A DNA stretch of 8,453 bases from Candidatus Zhuqueibacterota bacterium (GTDB lineage Bacteria > Zhuqueibacterota > Zhuqueibacteria > Thermofontimicrobiales > Thiofontviventaceae), in contig WJJN01000426.1 of the NCBI GenBank assembly GCA_014729735.1, positions 1 to 8,453 on the forward strand, in the 5' to 3' direction. Of this stretch, positions 7,327-8,453 are shown one piece after another. The position numbers and the translations under genes were made by a program. Position 1 is the stretch's first letter. The number at the start of each line of letters is the position of its first letter. The notes below the pieces were generated by a model. That model was not told where the DNA came from. It saw only the letters and a list, made by a program, of their open reading frames with translations, and did no database searches.

Positions 7327-7349
7327 ATTTCGGTTATAAATTTCGGTTA
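7327..7349. repeat. Short tandem direct repeat ATTTCGGTTA x2
   Basis: Two exact 10-bp copies at 7327-7336 and 7340-7349, with a 13-bp period, in the divergent intergenic region about 70 bp upstream of the plus-strand -10 box. It could be a regulator binding site or chance; nothing else identifies it. Confidence 0.35.
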
Positions 7350-7372
7350 GCACAAGAAATTTGTGACCTAAT

Positions 7373-7401
7373 GATATTGCTAATCATGCCGAATCTATAA
7401 T
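7373..7401 (+). promoter_or_regulatory. Candidate promoter of the TPR gene
   Basis: A perfect TATAAT at 7396-7401 with a weak -35 candidate GATATT at 7373-7378, spaced 17 bp. The predicted start near 7408 fits a leader of about 41 nt to the ATG at 7449, and would leave only about 11 nt if translation began at 7419. The poor -35 box lowers confidence, or implies activator dependence. Confidence 0.4.
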
Positions 7402-7417
7402 AGAACGTATCCGTTCT
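7402..7417. promoter_or_regulatory. Palindrome AGAACG-TATC-CGTTCT, candidate operator
   Basis: A perfect 6-bp inverted repeat with a 4-bp spacer immediately after the TATAAT box, covering the expected transcription start of the TPR gene. That placement is typical of repressor operators. No regulator gene lies in the window, and a 6-bp arm can arise by chance. Confidence 0.35.
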
Positions 7418-7433
7418 GATGAATCGCATTTTC

Positions 7434-7438
7434 AAGGA
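7434..7438 (+). promoter_or_regulatory. Shine-Dalgarno AAGGA deciding the TPR gene start
   Basis: AAGGA lies 10 nt before the ATG at 7449. The upstream in-frame ATG at 7419 has no purine-rich site in front of it. Since the oxidoreductase operon genes use clear AAGGAG sites, 7449 is preferred. Confidence 0.5.
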
Positions 7439-7448
7439 ATTACAAAAG

Positions 7449-8453
7449 ATGCTTGGTTTCGGGAGAATATTGGTATTCACATTTGGCATGGTATGTCTGC
7501 CACCCGCTATGATGGCGCAGACCACGCCTGCTTCATTAAGGCATGAAGCACAGAAACACATCTCTGCCGGTCGGTATGGCGAGGCGATTGCAATTTTGAG
7601 CGAGCTCATTAATCAGCACCCCGAGATGGCTGAGGCTTATGATTTGCGCGGGCAAAGCTATGAAAACAGGGGACAGTTTAAGTATGCCATTATCGATTAT
7701 AAACGGGCGGTGAAGCTGGCGCCTCAAAAAAAGATTTACCGACAGCATCTTGAACGAGCGACTAGAAAGCATCGGCTAAGCATTCGGAAGAGAATAGAAA
7801 AATATAAGCGTGAGCTGAAAATTAATCCTAAGCTCACAGAGCATTATTTCATTCTGGGAAAACTGTACGAAGAATTGGACAACTGGCAACAGGCTGAAGA
7901 ATGGTACGGCAAATACTTTGAACTCAGCGATCTCAATCCTGAAAAAGTGATTCGTTATGCAGAGATTCTGGCGAATAATAACCGGTTGCAAAAAGGGGAG
8001 CAGGTGCTACGCAAATATCTAACGCGTTATCCCAATGATCATAAATTGATCAGCCGTTACGGCTATTTCCTGCTGTGGCTGGGGAAATATCAACAGGCGA
8101 TTAAGATGTTCGAGCGGGCGCTGGAAATAAAGCCATTTTATCAGGAAGCACAAGAAGGACTGGCACAGGCTAAAGGCGAGCGTTTTCCCGGAGCACGACC
8201 GGATTTCGAGCCATCCGAAGATCGGGCAAGGGGATTGGATCAGCAGCAGCCGCGCCCTTCGCAAACGCTGCGACAGCGATATCTTCAATTATTGAACCTT
8301 AATCCGAATAATAACAAAATCCGGCTGCAATTGATCCGGGAATTGATGAAAGAGCGAGAATATGAACAGGCAGCGGCTCACGCCGAAATTTACGAGCAAA
8401 AGCTCAGAGCAGGAGATAGTCCGCAATTCATCGATTCGCTCCAGGATAGTTTA
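7449..8453 (+). CDS. Exported TPR-repeat protein, C-terminus beyond window
   Basis: The frame is open for 335 codons to the right edge. The N-terminus looks like a Sec signal peptide: a short basic segment (MLGFGR), a hydrophobic stretch (ILVFTFGMVCLPPAMM) and a likely cleavage near MMAQ/T. Residues about 30-100 form two TPR units (GRYGEAIAILSELINQHP, then RGQFKYAIIDYKRAVKLAP). A basic helix follows, then at least three more units (for example DNWQQAEEWYGKYFELS and GKYQQAIKMFERALEIKP). A polar Pro/Gln-rich linker (QQQPRPSQ) separates these from another helical repeat (REYEQAAAHAEIYEQ). It therefore probably works outside the cytoplasmic membrane as a protein-protein scaffold; partner and process are unknown. 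An alternative ATG at 7419 would add ten residues (MNRIFKELQK). An in-frame stop at 7401-7403 limits any further extension. It is divergent from the oxidoreductase operon and shares no obvious function with it. Confidence 0.85.
   Translation, partial: MLGFGRILVFTFGMVCLPPAMMAQTTPASLRHEAQKHISAGRYGEAIAILSELINQHPEMAEAYDLRGQSYENRGQFKYAIIDYKRAVKLAPQKKIYRQHLERATRKHRLSIRKRIEKYKRELKINPKLTEHYFILGKLYEELDNWQQAEEWYGKYFELSDLNPEKVIRYAEILANNNRLQKGEQVLRKYLTRYPNDHKLISRYGYFLLWLGKYQQAIKMFERALEIKPFYQEAQEGLAQAKGERFPGARPDFEPSEDRARGLDQQQPRPSQTLRQRYLQLLNLNPNNNKIRLQLIRELMKEREYEQAAAHAEIYEQKLRAGDSPQFIDSLQDSL

Noticed and set aside
7327..7349. Possible start of a CRISPR array
   Set aside because: There are only two 10-bp copies with 3-bp spacing, and no cas genes.
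7334..8288. Minus-strand frames of 70-90 codons opposite the TPR gene
   Set aside because: They are shadows of the TPR coding frame, which shows clear repeat motifs and an intact open frame.

Overview
The window reads as an ordinary chromosomal segment of an anaerobic or facultatively anaerobic bacterium. It has moderate GC, AT-rich intergenic stretches, clear AAGGAG-type ribosome binding sites and sigma70-like promoters. The ferredoxin-dependent 2-oxoacid oxidoreductase implies low-potential ferredoxin metabolism. The lineage cannot be fixed from sequence alone. The gene set (a fused radical SAM/DUF2344 protein beside RNase G, a fused beta-gamma oxidoreductase subunit, an exported TPR protein) would fit an uncultivated or FCB-like phylum, but that is only an impression.

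Layout. Positions 1-4090 (minus strand) hold a two-gene unit: a fused radical SAM plus DUF2344 protein of unknown function, then 16 bp later an RNase E/G family ribonuclease that leaves the left edge probably only a few codons short of its end. Positions 4091-4400 are intergenic. They contain a MITE-like inverted-repeat element of about 130 bp with a GCAGGAAT-type hairpin, placed about 20 bp upstream of the radical SAM start codon. They also hold a strong hairpin that closes the next operon.

Positions 4401-7150 (minus strand) are a compact three-gene operon for a VorB-type 2-oxoacid:ferredoxin oxidoreductase, in transcription order: delta (two 4Fe-4S clusters), alpha (VorB-like), and a fused beta-gamma subunit. 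Delta and alpha overlap by one base, and beta-gamma follows alpha after 15 bp with an AAGGAG site. Two near-consensus promoters lie in tandem upstream. The complex would oxidatively decarboxylate a 2-oxoacid (branched-chain type is the best guess) to its acyl-CoA and reduce ferredoxin, or run in reverse for synthesis.

Positions 7151-7448 are a divergent promoter region. From about 7449 to the right edge (plus strand) runs an exported TPR-repeat protein, incomplete at its C-terminus.

No phage, CRISPR, tRNA, rRNA or defence genes are visible. The parts least explained by known biology are the function of the radical SAM/DUF2344 fusion, the MITE-like repeat, and the small palindrome and tandem repeat in front of the TPR gene.
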